A stretch of 64,000 bases of DNA from Vicia villosa (Eukaryota; Streptophyta; Magnoliopsida; Fabales; Fabaceae). The position numbers and the translations under genes were made by a program. The stretch's first letter is position 1, and every line of letters begins with the position of its first letter. This document shows positions 11,801-24,329 of this stretch, in pieces. The notes under the pieces are model-generated. The model was given only the letters and a program-made list of their open reading frames with translations, had not been told where the DNA came from and did not search any database. The stretch is taken from the NCBI RefSeq assembly GCF_029867415.1, contig NC_081185.1, positions 30,642,245 to 30,706,244 on the forward strand, written 5' to 3'.

Positions 11801-13169
11801 AGAGCTTTTGATTTACATCAGCTCCCACACTCTGTCATACCATAAAAAATAAGTAAGAATACAACATCGTAGCAACATGGTCAGATATCAAGAACTTCTT
11901 ATTCATTTAGAATGCCTTCCACATTTCAATTGATTTTGTTTTCTTCTTTCTTTACTTTTTCGCAGTTAACTATGCGTTTAAATTAGTTAACAGACTAAAA
12001 GTGTCACTCTAAGTAAATCAGAAGATTAAAGTGAACCAAAACCAATCAGAAATTTTTTATCATCATTTTTCTAATTTTATGTGAGTGGGGCCTAAAGTGG
12101 GATGCACCATGCTATATCAAGTCTCAAAATGTGTGAGGCTATGTCACTATAATCAATGAAGGTATCCAAATTAAATGCGTATTTCTTATCTCCGAGCCTT
12201 ACAATTCACCCTTTTTTTAATCAATTGAATCCATAGAAAACATGGAGAGTTAAAGAGAAGTATGTGTGGGGGTGTGGGTGTCTTCATTTGAATATTTCCA
12301 AGCCTAGCTTTAGATTTAGTAAGAAGTGAAAAATAGAAAAATGTCATGAGGAAAAGGGGACATATAATAATAATGTTAAAGACAAACTATAACAATAGAA
12401 AGGGAGAAAAAGTTAAGTGGGGACCAATCACCATAAATAAAAGTGTAACACAAGATAATTAAACGGGAAGGTTTCAGAAAATTCAAAATAGATGTTACTT
12501 TTTCTTCCCCCCGTAACTTTCAAGATTAAATTCTCTTTAGTTTCAAAAAAAATTAAAGATCATAAGATACATATATAATTAAAAAACAGTTATTTCTTTG
12601 GAAATCAAAACAAGAAAGAATAGAGTGAGACCGTTTTGAATTAGCTATTCTTTCTCATCTTCTAACTTTCTATGAAATGAAGCACAAACACCTCACCTCC
12701 AACAACACTCAACACTGACACGGAGACACCGGTAATAATTTAAAAAAATAAATAAATTAAATATAATCACATTCTGATGAGAAAATGCATTGGTAACAAA
12801 CAAACAATAACAACAACAAAAATTCAATAAAAGAGATGAATGAGGAGAAAACTAGCGTTTCATTGGTCATATTACCAGTAACTTCCTGACGAGTGAAGCA
12901 TTTCCGGCATGAACAGCAAGGAAAAGAGGCGTAACGTCAGAGACAAATTCCTTGAACCCGAAGCTGACCTGGCTGGATGATTCGGGAACCAGAACTAGCT
13001 CTGAGCTTCTAGTTTTTAAATTGACGGCACCGACGAAATTGACGTCAACTGAGGGATCGGAAATACAGTCAAGGACCAAAGACAGATCGCCGGAATGAGA
13101 AGCTTCTAGAAGGCGACGCGAGACTTGGCCTTCGTAGTCTACCGGAAAAATCTGTTTTGCAGAAAACAT
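8898..13169 (-). CDS. Ankyrin-repeat protein, four exons, about 754 aa
   Basis: Spliced on the minus strand from 13169-12876, 11831-11556, 11082-10945 and 10454-8898 (TAA stop at 8898-8900). Every junction is GT-AG and phase 0. The product has ten or more ankyrin repeats. Examples are DVTPLFLAVHAGNASLVRKLL with SVGADVNQKLFRGFATTAAVR across exons 1-2, HALVTACCRGFADVVKTLI, ALVAAVVHRQVHVVSLLLQ, TILHHAILCDNVEAVRILLE, PIHMASRLGLPAIIQCLI, AVMHAAVKGHVESFRLLV, ALHCAARRGDLDAVTLL and PLMLAAREGHASICKVLI. A basic C-terminal tail of about 120 residues follows the repeats and has no domain I recognise. No membrane segment or signal peptide is evident, so a soluble scaffold or binding role is inferred; the partner is unknown. 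The start (MFSAKQIFPVDYEGQ) is the first ATG in frame with the repeats. It looks intact and functional. Confidence 0.92.
11229..11372. mobile_element. Stowaway (Tc1/mariner) MITE in intron 2 of the ankyrin gene
   Basis: 144 bp beginning CTCCCTCCATTATC and ending GAATGGAGGGAG, flanked by TA on both sides (11227-11228 and 11373-11374). Inner arms (TTATAAGCAA / TTGCTTATAA) extend the inverted repeat. The CTCCCTCC terminus and TA target are diagnostic of Stowaway MITEs. It sits between exon 2 (ends 11556) and exon 3 (starts 11082) and does not touch the splice sites. Confidence 0.93.
11832..12875 (-). other. Intron 1 of the ankyrin gene, about 1.04 kb
   Basis: AT-rich intron with a GTAATA donor after CTG at 12876 and a TGACAG acceptor before 11831. 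A purine-rich middle portion (about 12300-12420) is visible, but I see no repeat boundary or RNA gene. Confidence 0.7.
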
Positions 13170-13311
13170 GTCGGTATAGGGAGGTTGAATCGCTCTTTTT
13201 TTTCTGGTACACGATGTGAGAATTGATAAAAAGAAAAATTGAAAGAAAGAAGCGCCAGGGAGTGAGGAAGACGAAGAGAGAGAATGGTTGATTATTTATA
13301 GTGAGATACAA

Positions 13312-14636
13312 TACAGTTGACTGTTTGTTAATTTAATACTAGTAACATTCAATTTTCTTTACGAGTGTAGTGTGTTTCATTTTGCGAGTTAAAACTAATT
13401 TTTAATAAAAAAATTTTTTTTAGAAAATCATTTATATTTAGAAACGTTAATTAAAAACTAGTAAAATAGTCTAGGTATGATATGCACGTTTATTTTTAAA
13501 ATGATAAAAAAATCAACAATATACTTTTTTTATATAAATTATATAATTTATATCATTTTTTATATAAAAAGTATTTAAATCAACAATATTTTTTTTATAT
13601 AAATATTAATATTACTTAGAAAAATATTTAAACCAACAGTAAATTTGTTTTCGTTATTATTTAATTTTTTATCATTAATTTCATATTGAATAATTTATTC
13701 AAAAATATATAAATAAAAAATATTATTTTAATTTGACATTTTAAAAAAATAATAAGTTGTAATTTGATCAAAATTTGTTTTTTATATTTGATTAGATCAA
13801 GATCATCAAAAATATTAATAACAATAAAAATCTTAAATTACAAATAAAATTACATATTAACTAATTAAAATATTTGAATCTACAATATATTTATTTTTCG
13901 TACATAATATTATTTTATTTTTGATATTAATTATAAAAATACTTTAATGAATAGTAAACTTATTCCCGTTTATAAAAATTACACTGATTAAATAAATGAA
14001 TTAATTATATTTTTTCAGTTTTACAATATTTTAATTAATGGTTTATTCTTACCATTTTATATAATTTTCACAAAAAGTAGAAAACAAAATTTATTAAAAT
14101 TTTATTACATTTAATTCACTATAAGAATAAAAAATTATTAAAAAAATTGTATGAGCAATTTAAATAATAAAATAACAAATATATATACTTTAAAAATGAA
14201 AATTATAGAGGAGTGGAACAAATCCAAACACCATCAAACTCTCCTCATATCTTTAAATTTTTTTATAAAAATAATACAAAAACTTAAATATCTCCATTTT
14301 ATTAGTCTTTTTAGATATGATAAATATAATTAAAAAATCATATATTTATTTAAATTTATTTCCAAAATCTCTCTTTCTTCCATATTTGAAAATATATAGA
14401 AATAATGATGATTTATTAATATTTGGTTTTATATTTGCTAATTACATTTTTAAAAATGATCGATAAATTTATTTTTTTTTACAAATAGTTATTTCTTTTA
14501 AAAAGGTATTTAACTTAAGCTAAAAATAACTTAATTTTTTTTTAAAAGTCAATCGATTGTACAAATGTTTAAAGTTGATTTTAAAAAAATTTAATAGTAT
14601 CTTAAATGGAAAATAATTATTATTAGCGATCTATTT
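13312..14636. other. Very AT-rich spacer upstream of the ankyrin gene
   Basis: Long runs of A and T with many ATTTTT/AAAAAT stretches and no supportable coding sequence; the frame at 14151-14333 is low-complexity. It separates the ankyrin gene promoter region from retroelement DNA beginning near 14640. The left boundary of that element could not be fixed because its 5' part is missing. Confidence 0.55.
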
Positions 14637-15086
14637 ATCTTGCTTCAAATGTTCTCGTCCCAACAGAGACCTAGTTCCTCTACAGAGTTTACATCTTCGA
14701 CACTGCCGGTTCGCCGATACTTCTCTTTTTTCCAAACAGGGTTACTCATCTCCCTTATCACCAGTCAGGGTACATCAAGATCAATCATTCGAACTACTTT
14801 CATCCCCAAACAGAAATCATAAATCCCCAGCTATCTTCAAAACAAGATGAAGCATCAGGGCCCCGATCAAGATACTTCATATGACATAAACCACATTCAC
14901 ACATCATACAAACATATCCATACATTGCATATACTGCCTCATGATAAACTCATACACTGCATGCAGGTTTCTCATTTATTTTGAGAAACTCATCACATAA
15001 TACATGCATCATGACATTGCATAAAGACTAACTGTACCTATTTCAAAATACAGGTACAAACATATAAACAAAATCTCCAATCTTCC

Positions 15087-15710
15087 AAGATCTAATTCAG
15101 TTACTACGAACGGTACTGACACGGTCAACTCTCAAAGATCTAATTCTATCATCACGAACGGTGTAGACACGATCATTTTTCCAAGATCTAATTCAGTTAC
15201 TACGAACGGTGCTGACACGGTCAAACTTTCCAAGATCTAATTCAGTTACTACGAACGGTACTGACACGGTCAACTCTCAAAGATCTAATTCTATCATCAC
15301 GAACGGTGTAGACACGATCATCTTCCAAGATCTAATTCAGTTACTACGAACGATACTGACACAGTCAACTCTCAAAGATCTAATTCTATCATCACGAACG
15401 GTGTAGACACGATCATCTTCCAAGATCTAATTCAGTTACTACGAACGGTGCTGACACGACCGACCTTCAAAGATCTAATTCTATCATCACGAACGGTGTA
15501 GACACGATCATCTTTCCAAGATCTAATTCAGCTACTACGAACGATACTGACACGATCAATCTTCAAAGATCTAATTCTATCATCACGAACGGTGTAGACA
15601 CGATCAACTTTCCAAAGTCTAATTCAGTTACTACGAACGGTGCTGACACGACAAACTTTCAAAGATCTAATTCTATCATCACGAACGGTGTAGACACGAT
15701 CAACATTCAA
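15087..15710 (+). repeat. Alternating A/B tandem array, about 13 units of 47-48 bp
   Basis: Units all carry AGATCTAATTC followed by either AGTTACTACGAACGGT-CTGACACGGTC (type A) or TATCATCACGAACGGTGTAGACACGATC (type B). A and B alternate strictly, giving a dimeric unit of about 95 bp repeated six to seven times. Shared cores are ACGAACGGT and GACACG. The array lies in the 3' UTR of the outer Ogre-like element. Confidence 0.9.
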
Positions 15711-15804
15711 CAACTACTTCTCAATACAAAGGATCCAGTCTAACGCACGACTCATCCTGGGATACTACCTGACGTACAGTGTATTCTGACAACTATCAAC
15801 ACAG

Positions 15805-16100
15805 GGGATCCGGTCTAATGTACGACCCATCCTTCAGCCTAACGCACGGCTTTCCAGACATTTATCAAATGTAAATTGGATCCGGTCTAACGTACGACCC
15901 ATCCTTCAGCCTAACGCACGGCTTTCCAAACATTTATCAAATGTAAATTGGATCCGGTCTAACGTACGACCCATCCTTCATCCTAACACACGACCTTCCA
16001 GACATTTATCAAATGCAAATTAGATCCGGTTTAACGTATGACCCATCCTTCTATCTAACGTACGGCTTACCTTGACACTTATCAATACAGTAGATTCAGT
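15805..16100 (+). repeat. 72-bp tandem array (GGATCCGGTCTAACG family), about four units
   Basis: GGATCCGGTCTAACGTACGA followed by CCCATCCTTCAGCCTAACGCACGGC recurs at 15805, 15878, 15950 and 16021, with a spacing of 72-73 bp. Decayed copies lie on either side. It sits directly between the A/B array and the polypurine tract. Confidence 0.85.
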
Positions 16101-16410
16101 CTAACGTATGACTCATCCTAAGTATATCCTTCAGATGGAGCCTAACATACGATGTATTCTGACCCTCAAGTCTATCAAGCTAGATTGCATCTATAAGCCC
16201 ATCTCAATCAAGTATCTCAACATCCTGGTGGCATCTCTAAGCCCATATCCGATAATAATCTGTCAAGATGGCATCTTTAAGCCCATCTCCGAAAAGTCCC
16301 TACATCATCAAGGGCAAATTTCTTGGTATTCTAGTGTTCAATCCTCTTCCACCTTCAGATTCCGACAGGCACACAAGCTAATCTACATCCTCAAGTGTAA
16401 GAAGATTAAA

Positions 16411-16420
16411 CAGGGGCAGC
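16411..16420 (+). other. Polypurine tract of the outer Ogre-like element
   Basis: CAGGGGCAGC abuts the LTR start TGTCATACCCC. The same CAGGGGCAGC-TGTCATACCCC junction occurs in reverse at 22926/22927 for the nested element, which supports a true plus-strand priming site. Confidence 0.8.
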
Positions 16421-19400
16421 TGTCATACCCCAAAATTTTCCCATCATATTATTTACTGTTAAGCTCATTCAAGTATCAAAGGCTCAGGGGTGGACTAAGT
16501 GCACACCCTCCTAATCAAAGGCTTCATAATTAGGGTTTAGCTTCTCTCAAAGATCGAATCAAGTTCTAAGACCTAAAATGGATCCCATGGCCTCTCATAT
16601 GCTTCAAAGGGTCCTCATGCCAAGTTTCAAGCTCTGATTCATAAGATTGGTCAGTCCACTGCTCAAATGGTCAACAGTCGACCAATTGGACCTAAAAGTC
16701 AACTATGGTCAAAGTATAGTCAAAATTCCTTTTTTTGGTCAACATCCTCATTTTTAAGTATCATTCATCATTTGATCAAGGGTTGATCATGATTCATCAA
16801 GAAAAGTTCATAAATCAAGAAAATCAAAAGTTTCTAAATTAGAGTTTTTGCCTAAAAATCAACTGAACTTTGATCAACCATATCTCCCACATGCTTCATC
16901 AGAAATTCCCCAACCAAAGCTTATTCTCAAGGAAATTCAATTCTCTACAACTTTGATGTTGGACTCAAGGTCAAGAAATGCTTCCGCATAAGAGATATGA
17001 GCCAATACATTACAGGTCCTTCTAGAAGCTCGCAAAAAGCTGTTTTTTGTCAGAAGCCATATCTTCAAGATAAAATCCTCAAATGGAAAAAAGGTTCCAA
17101 ATTGGCTTGTAGAAGACATCTTGGGCTTTCCAAAAAGTCCTAGAACATCTTCATATGATAAATATTGAGAGATTTATGGCTTGCACAAATTGGGCGATTT
17201 TGAGAAAATGCACAAAAGGCAAAGTGAAGAATTTTGAGTTTTTAACTAAATGGGCTTATAATTTTAAACCATCCACGTGATAGCAAGCTCATTAGAGGCC
17301 CAAAGATCATAGGATATTTATTTTATGATTTTTTCTTTTATTTAATTTGAATTTATTCATTTAAATTCATTTTAAGTCAAAAGTAAATCAAATAAAATCA
17401 TAAAAAAATATGTTATGAATCTTTCTCATTCATTTGTTCAGATCCCAATCATCATCCAAGGGCATATATCACGTAAAAAGGCATAGAAATAGAATTGGAC
17501 AAAAAAAGAAAGTTTTGGTTCAAGAATCAAATCAAATTTTTTCCAATCAAGAGAATGATTCTTTGCCAATTCTCTCAACCCTAATTCCATCTCCTATATA
17601 AAGCCAAAGGAACTCTGATCATGGGGAGAGAAAAAAAAGAAAGGAGCAGCTAGGGTTCCATAAGAAAAAAATCTCAAAAAGAGGTGCAATTTCGATACAC
17701 AGATTTAATCGAGTTTCAAGCCAAACCAACGATCCCATCCAACTCGTGACAGTCCCAGGAGCTCACTCTCGTCTTCGTTAAAGCCCAGAATGCGTGGAGA
17801 AGCTTCATACGAAATCACGGTTTGTGTGTAAACTTTCAAAAATTCAAACTCATCACTCATGCAATATAAAAGAATCTCATGTGTGCGTTTATGTTCCTGA
17901 CAATATTTAGAATAGTTTTGAGTCATCATTTCTGAGTTTGAGCACAGGATTCACGTGAAGCCATGGCTAGGGCGAGGAAGCTATTGGGCTTCGTATTCAC
18001 GTTTGCAGAAGGTTTCAGACTAAATGGGCATCACTATCGTATTCAGGAGATAATTTTAAGGGGATCTGGGTCGTTTTAATATATTGATGCTATTGTTTTT
18101 AAGTGTTTTTGAATTGCAGAAATTTTGAAGGATTTTCCGCGGGTAAATCCGCAGGAAAATTCCTAACAAATTCCGCAGGAAACATGGAGAAGATGATGAC
18201 TCAGCGTGGTTGACCCCTAAGCTACGTGTGTGGAGTTTTGAATGGCTGGTCAGAAGTCCATATTCTCTCCCCTCATTCCATTGGACAGTCAACAGTCAAC
18301 CTCTCTCTCCCTCTTCGCGTGATTGGGTATTCGTGACACAAAAAGGACCCACCTCTGACTGTGTTTGATTTTGATCATTATAGTTTTAATATATATTATT
18401 TCTTGTTTAATCCAGTAATGAATAAACGTTCAGGTTGAGTTGGCAATGAAGGGAGGCATTCTATCGTTTGTACCCCAGCTCGATCCCTGCTCGGGACATT
18501 TTGCTCCATTATTTTTCTTTGATAATTGTTGTCTATAGATCCAACGCTTCGCCTCCCTTGCACGCCTACGATGCGCCACCATTCACTAGCCAACGGATCT
18601 GCTACGACCAGATCTAAGGGCCCAGGAGATGTGTTCCATGGTACACCCTTAGAATGTTGCAACATCAGATCCAGCGCCCAGGTATGTCCAATTCTTTCAA
18701 TTTATTTATTTTATTATCATTTATTTTACTTTTACTACTTAGTTTCTTTTCTTTTATTTTTTATTTTCTTTTTAATTAATCCTTTTCACTTAATTCTTTT
18801 TTTTTAAATAGTAATAATAGTAATAAAATAGAACAAATGTAATGATGATAGTTTTTTTATTTATTTGACAAAGTTAATTTTTAGGGTTAATTAGTTAGTT
18901 AACTTAGTTTAGGTTAATAAAATAATTAGGGTTTATTTTAGGCTAACTAGTTTAATTTTTAGGTTTATAATATTTAACTTTGGTTTTCATTTCTAGGCTC
19001 GTTAAAATTAACTGTAATCATAATTTTAGGTTTTCTCTTAACCTGTAAGATTTAAGACTTATCACCATGAACACCACAAATTGTTTTTAAACATAGAATT
19101 TCTTCAAACGCAATTCTATTCTCGCCCCATACTCTATGATTGTCGCGTGCCTTTAATTTTAAATATCTATTTTATTCAAATTTCGTTTTGTTATTTAAAT
19201 TATTTACTTTATTTTAATTATTTACCTTTTTATTGTTTTCCTTTATTTTCGCGCCCAATTCTTCCTCTATTTTGTATCTGCCTTGCATTCCTTCTATATT
19301 TTGCCTCTATCTCCCTGCAGGTGTTTATTGTAATGGTTTAGGCTTATATCTCCGCCTTTATTTTTTTGCCCACAGGTGTTTATTGTAATAGCGTAGGACT

Positions 19401-20237
19401 TTTAAATTCTGCTTTTAATTTTTGTATTTTTTTAAAACTGCGTGGTTAGTAATCTTAGGGAGTGCAAGCCTTGAACTGAATTAGCATCACTTATTACAAG
19501 ATAATATAACTGAATTGAACCACCTGATTATGCCACACACACACCTGTAGGGTAACCCTCTCTTGTTGCATTGTTGCCTTGTTGCCTTATTTGTGGAAAA
19601 TAGTCAAGTCCCTCGATTCCGAGGATACCTAAAGCAAAGATTGCCTTTAAAGTTATCGAAATCATCATATGAGATCTAGTCCCTCGAAGTTGCCTCGGTA
19701 AAACATGACGATTGTCCCAATTGCTAAGGTATCCTCGCATGATGCCTAAAAAAGATTAATGACTATTATATCCTTCCCTTAGACTACCTACCCTCTTTAT
19801 GGTAGGGACAGTCTTGTGGCGAACGATAACTTCGATGACCCTTCAACATCCAATTGAAAGACTTCCTGCCCTCTTATGGTATGGATAGACCCTTTCGCCC
19901 GAAAGACTTAAAGAACAAAAAAGACAATCTTATGGTAGGTGTTCTTAAATGCTTGCTCATATTCGAATTCAAAATTCAAAATCTTTTCCCACTCCTTTTC
20001 AAAGAATCTTTTCAAAAGACTACGCTTATTTACAAGCTAAAGTTCTTCTTCAAAGTTTTTACTATTCACACACAACACTTCAAACATTTCAAACAATTCA
20101 AAAGTGAGCTAGGCAATTAAGAGCCCATGGATAACCATGGATACAAAGGGTGCTTAATACCTTCCCTTTGTATAAATTACCACCCGAACTCAAAATCTTT
20201 TTTTAAAAAAAGGTTTTTTTCTGTTCTTTTAGCCTTT

Positions 20238-22926
20238 TGTAGCAACCTGCCTAAAAATTTAATGTTTAGAGAGTCGCCACCTATTCTGAAGGGCGAATAG
20301 GAAACCCTACGCAGTATAGAGATCAGGGTAAGATACTATATTCAGGTCGAGGGAAGGTGTTAGGCACCCTCAACCCTTTCCTATGGCTTTGAATCTAAGG
20401 TCAACAATTTTATGGCTAAGAGTATTAAGGTAAGGTTTATGCTTTCGAGGGTTAAATAATTAAGGGAAATAAATCGGGAAAAATGAGATTTAGAAGGAAG
20501 GGGACTCGCCTTGTTGCCAAGTGCCTACGTACCTCCTTATGGAGGATCAGAGTCTACGTAGTTCGGGGAAGGGTTGTACGCCCTTAGAATTAGAATTTTG
20601 ATTTGAGATGGTTTGAAGGCTTTTTGAATGGCCTATCGTAGTTTTGAATAAGGATGAAAATCCGTAGTTTGAAATTTGTGGTTTTGAAAGGTTTGGAAAG
20701 TGTTTTGAGTGTTTTAGAATTTTGGGCGTACAACCCTGGTTTTAATTTGTACCATTAACCGCGATAATCGATTGATTCAATTACCATAGTTAACAGATTA
20801 ATAGTTGTATCATCACCAATTTTAATCGATTGATTCGATTATCACTAATAATGAATTATAGTATTTTTTAGAAGTTTTAATGATTTAATTTGTATCATTA
20901 CCCTTCGTAATCGATTGATTCGATTAAAAATGATAATGAATTAGAATAAAGAAAATAGGCTAATCATCGCAACCAATACGATGGTTGAAACCCTTTAGCC
21001 AAATATTATGTATTTGAATTATATTAATTAAATGACCAATTATTACCCATCGCGACCGATTAATACGGTCGAAACGAATAATAAAATTCATGGGATCTGG
21101 CAAACCCTAATATCTTATATCACCGTTCTAGGGTTTTTGTGATTTATAAATAAAATTAAATGATTTAATTAAACCGAATAATCGGGAAAATAATCGGGAA
21201 TAATTATGGTCCTAATCCTATTTATATCATTCCCTAATTACATTCCATTCATAATTAAATAAATTAAGAATATTAAACCATGTAATTAAATTATTAATCA
21301 ATCTAAATATTAAAATAATATAATAAATAAACATATAGAAAACCTGGTTTTTGTAGTGTATGGGCAAGCTTTGAGGGTGCATGGTAAGCCCTTGCAATCC
21401 TGGTACGTTAGATTGGATCATAGGAGATCTTGCGGCTGATAACGAGGATGTACTATAGATCCCTTCTGGCAGCGCACATAGGATTTGCAAGAGGATTAAT
21501 TCAACAAAATAAATGTTGGGACCAAGAATCAAACTCACGCCACTAACGTCACACGCCATTAGCCTGTACCAACTGTGCTGCTGATTCTATTTGTCAATAA
21601 ATGGTTAGTAATAATTAAATATGTAGACAGAAAGCAAATGGGAATTTCAAAGCGGTCAGACCATGGGGCCCATATGTCTCTCGCGTGTCCCTTTATTACT
21701 GGCAATAAACCTTAAATTTTATTTGCCGTCCAATCAAATGAAGAGAGAAGAATTGGAAAGTCTTGCTGGCCAATGAGGAAACGTGAACCGGCCACATGTG
21801 ATGGTCAACAAATCAACATTACTATTCATCGTCTCTATCCTCTGCACCTGCGGAATTTCTCGCGAGTTTACCTATGGAATTACCTGGGGATTTTCTGTAG
21901 TTTTTTTCTTTTCAATCTGCAAGAATCAAAACCTACATAAAAGCGTTACACCATGTTCTAAACCGCCCAGAACACGTAAATAAGACCCTGTGAATCCAAT
22001 GGTATGATTGGTTCGGACTAAAAAGCGCTGCATGTGAGAAAACGAAGGTGTTGAAGCTTAGAGCTTCAATAATGGTGAAGCCTTGATCCAGCACTGAAAC
22101 CTGCAAGCTAGGCATCCAAACAATCGTGAACCTGAATATAAACATGAATACATGCTCTAATATAATTTATGGAACACGATATGGAAGTTTAAAGGAAGAG
22201 AAAATTTCAAACAATGGTGCACATTTGAAGGGGACGATCCAGGAGGTTGCAGCCTGCACTTTCGGTCGGGAACGATTCCTGAGAGCCTTGGGACGCGATT
22301 CTGATAATCATAAGTGATTGAAACTGGCCGAGGATCTCTTTCTCCCATGCCCTAGTTTTTTACGTTTTTTTGTGTTCATGGAACCCTAGCCTCTCCACAA
22401 TTTTTCGTCCCCCTCTCTCTCCTCCATCATTTAGAATATATATGTGTATTCTAGGGTTTCTCATTGGGCTTTAATTATTGAGTTTTAATCCCTTGATATT
22501 TTGTATGAATATGCATGGAAAAAATCCCTTCTAATTTTGGTTAAAAAACCTCCCCTTCACATTTGGACCTCCTTATGACATTTGTTGGGCCTTTGTGTGA
22601 TCCATATAATTAATACATTTGTCTTGATATTTTTGTAAATTTATTTGATATTTAAATGAATAAAAATTCAAATAAATAGTAAATAAAATTATAAAATGAT
22701 AAATATGGATTTAGAAGTCTCCTACAAAATCATGACCATGTTTGAAGTAAAAATATTAGGCCCATTTGTGAAAGTATCCATTTTAAACCTTGAATATTCA
22801 CAACCCTTTGATAAAAATGAAAACTCTAGTTTTGGAGATCTTAGATTAGGAGAGAGTGGCTTGAACAAGCCTTTGAACCTTGAGCTATTGAAGATAAGCA
22901 GAAGAGGCAAATTTTGGGGTATGACA
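20238..22926 (-). repeat. 3' LTR (left copy) of the nested Ogre-like element
   Basis: 2689 bp, plus-strand view TGTAGCAACCTGCC...GGGGTATGACA. It differs from the right copy by only a handful of substitutions and a small indel. For example, near 21883-21900 CCTGGGGATTTTCTGTAG here reads CCTGCGGATTTTCCGCAG in the right copy, and ACACGTAAATAAGACCC reads ACACATAAAGACCC. The open frames within it are chance. Confidence 0.92.
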
Positions 22927-22945
22927 GCTGCCCCTGTTCAATCTT
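22927..22945 (-). other. Polypurine tract of the nested Ogre-like element
   Basis: Minus-strand GAACAGGGGCAGC lies immediately upstream of the 3' LTR start TGTCATACCCC. It is identical in its core to the tract at 16411-16420. Confidence 0.82.
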
Positions 22946-23551
22946 CTTAAACCTGAAGAGTCAGATAGACACGTCTGCCTATCGTGATCTAAAGGTAGAA
23001 GATGATTGAACACTGAAATGCCCTGAAATTTGCGTGTGTCAGGAAAAAGTTCCGTGGGGGATGGGCTTAAAGATGCCACCCAAAATAAATACCCTCCTTC
23101 AGAATGTGAAGCATATGCTTTCTGGAAGGGGCCCTGTACTTTGATTGTTGCATAGCCTAAAAAGGCAACCTGAAATTTATGCAATGTTATGATGCATGCA
23201 ATGTATGATGCAACGAGCCTCTCAAAATAAATGAGAGTGATGTATGCATATGCATTATGTATGAATGAAGTATGTAAGTTGAATGATGCATAACTATTAG
23301 CTATGTTAGTAATTCTGAAAAGAAAGATAAAACCTTTGCGTGTTATTGGTGATGTTTTGGAGAATACCACTGCCGAGGGACTAACGTGATAAACCCAATT
23401 GAGGAATCGTTTGAAAAATCTTGTATGCCTGGAAAAGCTCCTAGAAAGGATGGAATACGTCTTGAAGAAGACTTCCTGGAAAGGTTCCTGAAAGGGAATA
23501 GCGAGGACCTTTGTTGGTTGTGTAATTGGCTTGCTATGGCCAGCAAGCCTT

Positions 23552-24320
23552 CGCAGTTTACGAACCCCTACTTACTATAGTGCTAGTAAGTTAATCGCAG
23601 TTTGTGAACTTCTCACTTACCATAGTGCTGGTAAGCTACTCGCAGTTTGTGAACTTCTCACTTACCATAGTGCTGGTAAGCTACTCGCAGTTTGTGAAAT
23701 TCTCACTTACCATAGTGCTGGTAAGCTACTCGCATTTTGTACCTCTCACTTACCATAGTTCTGGCAAGTTACATCGCAATTTGTGAACCCCTCACTTACC
23801 ATAGTTCTGGCAGGTTACATCGCAGTTTGTACCTCTCACTTACCATAGTTCTGGCAAGTTACATCGCAGTTTGGACCCCAATAGGATTGCTTGCTATAAT
23901 TCTAGCAAGTTCACCTGCACCGACAGGGTTATTGGCGAATATCATCGCAGAATTTACCTGTTTCACCAGGGTTATCTGCGAGTGTTATCGCAGAATTTAC
24001 CTGTACCACCAATAGGGTTATTCGCGAGTGTTGTCGCGAAATTTACCTATGTTACCAGGGTTATCTGCGAGTGTTGTCGCAGAATTTACCTGTACCACCA
24101 ATAGGGTTATCCGCGAGTGTTGTCGCGAAATTTACCTATGTTATCAGGGTTATCTGCGAGTGTTATCGCAGAATTTACCTGTACCACCAATAGGGTTATC
24201 CGCGAGTGTTATCGCGAAATTTACCTATGTTATCAGGGTTATCTGCGAGTGTTATCGCAAAATTTACCTGTACCACCAATAGGGTTATCCGCGAGTGTTA
24301 TCGCGAAATTTACCTATGTA
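23552..24320 (-). repeat. Two adjoining tandem arrays in the nested Ogre-like element (about 46 bp x 8; about 89 bp x 4)
   Basis: 23552-23880 holds about eight units of roughly 46 bp built on CTCACTTACCATAGT-CTGG-AAG and TCGCAGTTTGTGAA. 23900-24320 holds units of 89-91 bp built on CCAATAGGGTTAT, CGCGAGTGTTATCGCGAAAT and GGGTTATCTGCGAGTGTTAT, with CCAATAGGG starts near 24008, 24099, 24188 and 24277. Inverted cores such as TCGCGA and TGCGA-TCGCA recur. They lie near the 3' LTR of the minus-strand element, a position comparable to the arrays of the outer element. Reading frames across them are repeat artefacts. Confidence 0.88.
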
Positions 24321-24329
24321 GAATTTTGT

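Larger units (their letters stand above)
14637..16420 (+). mobile_element. 3' untranslated end of the outer Ogre-like retrotransposon (5'-truncated)
   Basis: This segment directly precedes the polypurine tract and LTR at 16421, so it is the 3' internal region of an Ogre-like element on the plus strand. It is noncoding and rich in CCCC, CATCA and tandem repeats (15087-15710 and 15805-16100), as is usual for the region between integrase and the 3' LTR in these very long elements. None of gag, protease, RT or integrase is present, so all of the element 5' of about 14637 is missing. The precise truncation point is uncertain because the flank is featureless AT-rich DNA. Confidence 0.65.

Noticed and set aside
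16108..16533. 141-codon plus-strand frame
   Set aside because: It spans the Ogre 3' repeats, the polypurine tract and the first part of the LTR, so it crosses structural boundaries and cannot be a gene.
21227..21559. 110-codon minus-strand frame, duplicated at 30248-30580
   Set aside because: Duplicated only because both copies are LTRs of the same element; no recognisable domain, and LTR position argues against a gene.
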